A DNA stretch of 17,674 nucleotides from Candidatus Rifleibacteriota bacterium. GTDB lineage: Bacteria > Riflebacteria > Ozemobacteria > Ozemobacterales > Ozemobacteraceae. Position 1 is the first letter of the stretch. The number at the start of each line of letters is the position of its first letter. The stretch lies in contig JAKQKW010000010.1 of the NCBI GenBank assembly GCA_029560455.1, forward strand, positions 1-17,674, written 5' to 3'. This document shows, piece by piece, positions 16,001 through 17,674 of this stretch. A program made the translations under genes and the position numbers. The notes under the pieces were generated by a model. The model had not been told where the DNA came from. It was given only the letters and a program-made list of their open reading frames with translations, and did not search any database.

Positions 16001-16362
16001 CTGCAATGATCGGCATCATCATGCTCGCCGGCATCGCGGTCAATAACGGCATTATCCTCATCGAGTTCATTTTGCAGCGCCGGCGCGAATTGAACGAAAG
16101 CGACTTCGATGCAGCCATGGCAGCCGGCAGCCTCAGGTTCAGACCGATTCTGATGACCATGATGACAACCCTCCTTGGCATGTTCCCACTGGCAATGGGC
16201 ATCGGCGCCGGCGCCGACTTTTACCAGCCGCTGGCGATATCCGTCTCGGGCGGCCTGCTCGTCTCGACTCTAATCACTCTGACTTTCGTTCCGACCATTT
16301 TCATCATGGCCGAAAACATCATCAGCTTCATCAAATCATTTATGGCCGATTTCACCAGATAA
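13009..16362 (+). CDS. RND-family inner-membrane efflux pump, with an expanded TM6-TM7 region
   Basis: This 1117-residue protein is longer than the usual 1020-1050. It has the RND layout: TM1, porter domain, TM2-TM6, TM7, second porter domain and TM8-TM12. Family features include PYPGVDPAEIETIVTKKLE, LGLALGIGMMVDNAIVVMEN (D400-N401; AcrB has D407-D408) and AGIAVNNGIILIEF, where the AcrB K940 position is N1012. That pattern occurs in many hydrophobe/amphiphile pumps. From P484 to P652 the distance is 168 residues, against about 75 in AcrB. The extra stretch (about 505-609) adds two hydrophobic segments, about 520-539 and 565-590. Fold and topology are inferred. RBS: AAAGAG before the ATG at 13009, 15 bp after the adaptor stop. 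Substrate is unknown, and drugs, detergents or lipids are possible. Confidence 0.93.
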   Translation: MSIPRTSINRPISVTMLMLGMALIGFGAFLTFNVALFPNIDIPVAFVQAPYPGVDPAEIETIVTKKLEDEINSVENIDKIESYSAEGYSQTVINFKFGTDLDLAAVDLRAKVDQAKRNLPRDMEQVTVSKVDINAFPVLNIALGGNYDLVELRRIADREIKPAFQQISGVANVEVKGGLQREIRVKISPERMLAYELTIDDVITAVNKDNQNTPLGNINEGSFKYLLRSEGQVKNPQQLGTIIIKEINRRPIYLSEIATIDDQYKEIESTSRINGQPSVTLEIKKTADANPVLISDAAQNLIPKLVEKYKGRLTITVGNDQTGFIRDTIQMVKDNALIGGMLAIIVLFIFLQNYRSTIIIGTSIPLAIVSTFGFLSFHEDISLNLMTLGGLALGIGMMVDNAIVVMENIYRFYAENPQGDRIELATKASEEVFMPVLASTATTVAVFLPIGFVPAVVGEIFFNMSLAIIYSLLASLLVAITFLPMLCSRFLVLDGLFIETIIVRMYRALVQWAQKHPLKSVTAFISLFSLPALGFYFGLNNPAVIRLLEKTPLAGHSFNPGFDSLLASAAIILTILLLPLLIAALFKAFNFLTAKILFPIIDGLIMNVLRRIYLQVLKSLLKHWYLRLAYCLAILAVFLLAIFNQPAMSFFPDMDRGEMTIEFETPEGTSVEKTDEITKQIETALLQIPEISKVITNSAVGKGTLAVKLTPKSERTKATKDIIDMVRPQVDIIPGIRTIDYKEPKMGKPSRGKSIQIEIMGDDFEVIEEICLQVYERIKDIPGLKDLENGIKTGRPEFRLVFDREKIRDMGLSLVKIAEMARSHVYGTLAGKYRENNDEFDIRVEAADLAKDKIAKLKDLEISLEKGKFIKLGQVAKFMPATGYSVIERKNIARRLIVQANPDERPIGAITNDINEKIKDIKMPPGYVINFGGENEEMVKAFQYLAVALLASVLLVYMIMASQFESLLYPFLIMFTIPLSYIGVVTGLRVMGFAFSVTAMIGIIMLAGIAVNNGIILIEFILQRRRELNESDFDAAMAAGSLRFRPILMTMMTTLLGMFPLAMGIGAGADFYQPLAISVSGGLLVSTLITLTFVPTIFIMAENIISFIKSFMADFTR

Positions 16363-16386
16363 TCCACCAGCAGAATCGCAGTTCGG

Positions 16387-16412
16387 GCGGGGGTTGCACA
16401 ACCCCCGCTTTT
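16387..16412 (+). terminator. Rho-independent terminator of the efflux operon
   Basis: GCGGGGGTT (16387-16395) pairs perfectly with AACCCCCGC (16400-16408) over a 4-nt loop (GCAC), followed by TTTTGTT. It lies 24 bp after the RND stop and ends the tetR-to-pump operon. Confidence 0.9.
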
Positions 16413-16422
16413 GTTGTATACT
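16394..16422 (+). promoter_or_regulatory. Candidate promoter of the arginine deiminase gene
   Basis: TTGCAC (16394-16399), 17 bp, TATACT (16417-16422). The -35 lies in the top of the upstream terminator hairpin and the -35 match is only 3 of 6, so this rests on the good -10. The start would be near 16429 with AAAGGA (16449-16454) as RBS, six bases before the ATG at 16460. An in-frame ATG at 16454 abuts the RBS too closely to be used. Confidence 0.5.
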
Positions 16423-16459
16423 GTTTGCCCACAGATTAGAGAAACCAAAAAGGATGACT

Positions 16460-17674
16460 ATGAAATCACAGCAGAATAAATTTGATGTATCGGTCAATTC
16501 AGAAATCGGCGAACTCGAAGGTGTTATTCTGCATACACCCGGACTCGAAATCGAAAACATGACCCCAGGCAATGCTGAACGCGCTCTTTACAGCGATGTT
16601 CTCAACCTTTCGGTCGCCTCACTCGAATACGACCAGCTGCGTATCGTTCTCGAAAAGCACACGAATGTTTTTCAGGTCAAAAAGCTTCTCGAACAGGTTC
16701 TTCACAATTCCAAGGTCAGAGCCAGCCTCATCGAACGCATCTGCCGCAACGAAAATGCCCTCGACATCATGCCCGAACTCCAGGCCATGAAAGAAAAAGA
16801 TCTCTGCCGCTGCCTGCTCGAGGGGGTTCTCATGAAAAAAGACAACCTCTCGCGCTTTCTCAGTAACGAACGCTACTCGCTGCGGCCGCTGCACAACTTT
16901 TTCTTCACTCGCGATCTTTCGGTGGTTATCAATGACTGGGTAATGATTGCCCGCATGGCCAACAAGGTCAGAAGTCGCGAAGCCATGATCATGGAAGCAA
17001 TTTTCGATTACCACCCTATGTTCTCGGTTAAAACTCTTAACATGCAGGCCGTAGAAACCGCTCACATAGAAGGCGGCGATGTTCTGGTCGCCCGGCACGA
17101 CATTCTAATTATCGGCATCGGTGCCAGAAGCACCCCGGAAGCAGTCGACCTGCTTGTCGAACATTACAAAGCACTGAAAAAACCACAACATATTCTCGTC
17201 CAGGAACTCCCACTGACCCCGGAATCCTTCATTCATCTAGACATGGTATTCACACTTCTCGACCACGACACCTGCATGATCTATGAACCGGTCATCATGC
17301 AGCCTAATCGTTATAAAACCGTTCTGATAAGCATAGACAACGGCCAGGTCAAAATCTCGGAAGAACGCAACCTGCTGACCGCCCTCGACCGGCTTGGAAT
17401 GCCGATGATTCCTATCATGTGCGGCGGCTCTTCCGACTCCTGGATTCAGGAACGCGAACAATGGCACAGCGGCGCCAATTTCTTCGCCCTCGGCCCTGGC
17501 CGCATCATCGGTTATCGCCGCAATATCAACACGATTGAAGAACTCGACCGCAAAGGGTTTGCCATCATCGACGCCACCGATGTCGTCGAAAACAAGGTCG
17601 ACCTCAACCGCTACGGCCGCTGCGTCATCACCATTGACGGATCAGAATTGGCACGCGGTGGTGGTGGCTGCCGC
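16460..17674 (+). CDS. arcA: Arginine deiminase (C-terminus cut by the window edge)
   Basis: This enzyme hydrolyses arginine to citrulline and ammonia, the first step of the arginine deiminase pathway. 405 residues are visible, ending with RGGGGCR; the catalytic cysteine of the GGG-x-x-C-M motif lies at or just beyond the edge, so C404 may or may not be it. Other ADI residues are in place: D152 in FFFTRD, E204 in AHIEGGD, H259 and D261 in IHLD, and EQWHSGANFFALGPG. Spacings match Pseudomonas ADI (166, 224, 278, 280). Compared with the family consensus, HRPG is HTPG (25-28) and the FDD motif near 44-46 is YSD, so it belongs to a divergent group. No arcB or arcC is adjacent within the window, and the downstream context is unseen. 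Confidence 0.9.
   Translation, partial: MKSQQNKFDVSVNSEIGELEGVILHTPGLEIENMTPGNAERALYSDVLNLSVASLEYDQLRIVLEKHTNVFQVKKLLEQVLHNSKVRASLIERICRNENALDIMPELQAMKEKDLCRCLLEGVLMKKDNLSRFLSNERYSLRPLHNFFFTRDLSVVINDWVMIARMANKVRSREAMIMEAIFDYHPMFSVKTLNMQAVETAHIEGGDVLVARHDILIIGIGARSTPEAVDLLVEHYKALKKPQHILVQELPLTPESFIHLDMVFTLLDHDTCMIYEPVIMQPNRYKTVLISIDNGQVKISEERNLLTALDRLGMPMIPIMCGGSSDSWIQEREQWHSGANFFALGPGRIIGYRRNINTIEELDRKGFAIIDATDVVENKVDLNRYGRCVITIDGSELARGGGGCR

Noticed and set aside
1..17674. CRISPR array, insertion sequence, tRNA, prophage or toxin-antitoxin module
   Set aside because: No regularly spaced direct repeats, transposase or integrase motifs, cloverleaf sequence, phage genes or small paired toxin/antitoxin frames were seen on either strand.

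Overview
The window carries about 14 protein-coding genes of an anaerobic or facultative diderm (Gram-negative-type) bacterium with roughly balanced base composition. Evidence for a diderm is a complete tripartite RND efflux system (TolC-like outer-membrane channel, periplasmic adaptor, inner-membrane pump) and several Sec signal peptides. Evidence for an anaerobic life is an asrABC anaerobic sulfite reductase operon led by a diiron ferritin-like protein, and an arginine deiminase. I cannot fix the phylum. No mobile element, CRISPR array, tRNA or rRNA is visible, and this looks like a normal chromosomal segment.

Layout. (1) 1-2758, minus strand: ferritin-like gene, asrA, asrB, asrC (cut by the left edge), tightly packed behind one good sigma70-type promoter. 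(2) 2886-4601, plus strand: an exported SH3 plus glucosaminidase cell-wall hydrolase and a small exported FG-GAP/VCBS-like protein, ending at a bidirectional terminator. (3) 4735-5385, minus: exported protein of unknown function with a possible Ig/FN3-like domain. (4) 5632-7062, minus: NCS2 xanthine/urate-type permease. (5) 7380-7775, plus: glycine/arginine-rich RRM RNA-binding protein with a near-consensus promoter, a long leader rich in alternative AAACC/GGTTT pairings, and a terminator. (6) 7819-9695, minus: NhaC-family antiporter and an ElaA-like GNAT acetyltransferase. (7) 9978-16362, plus: tetR-tolC-adaptor-RND pump operon with start/stop overlaps and a perfect 16-bp palindromic operator at its predicted transcription start. 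(8) 16460-17674, plus: arginine deiminase, truncated by the right edge just before the end of the protein.

How the parts work together. AsrABC passes electrons from NAD(P)H through the FAD/2Fe-2S subunit (B) and the 4Fe-4S subunit (A) to the siroheme subunit (C), reducing sulfite to sulfide. The co-transcribed ferritin-like protein may protect this iron-sulfur machinery or handle iron. The TetR protein probably represses its own operon and hence the pump. The most unusual gene is the RND pump, which carries about 90 extra residues with two apparent extra membrane helices between canonical TM6 and TM7. I found no convincing wholly new multi-gene system. The best leads are that RND variant, the ferritin-led asr operon and the structured leader of the RNA-binding protein gene.
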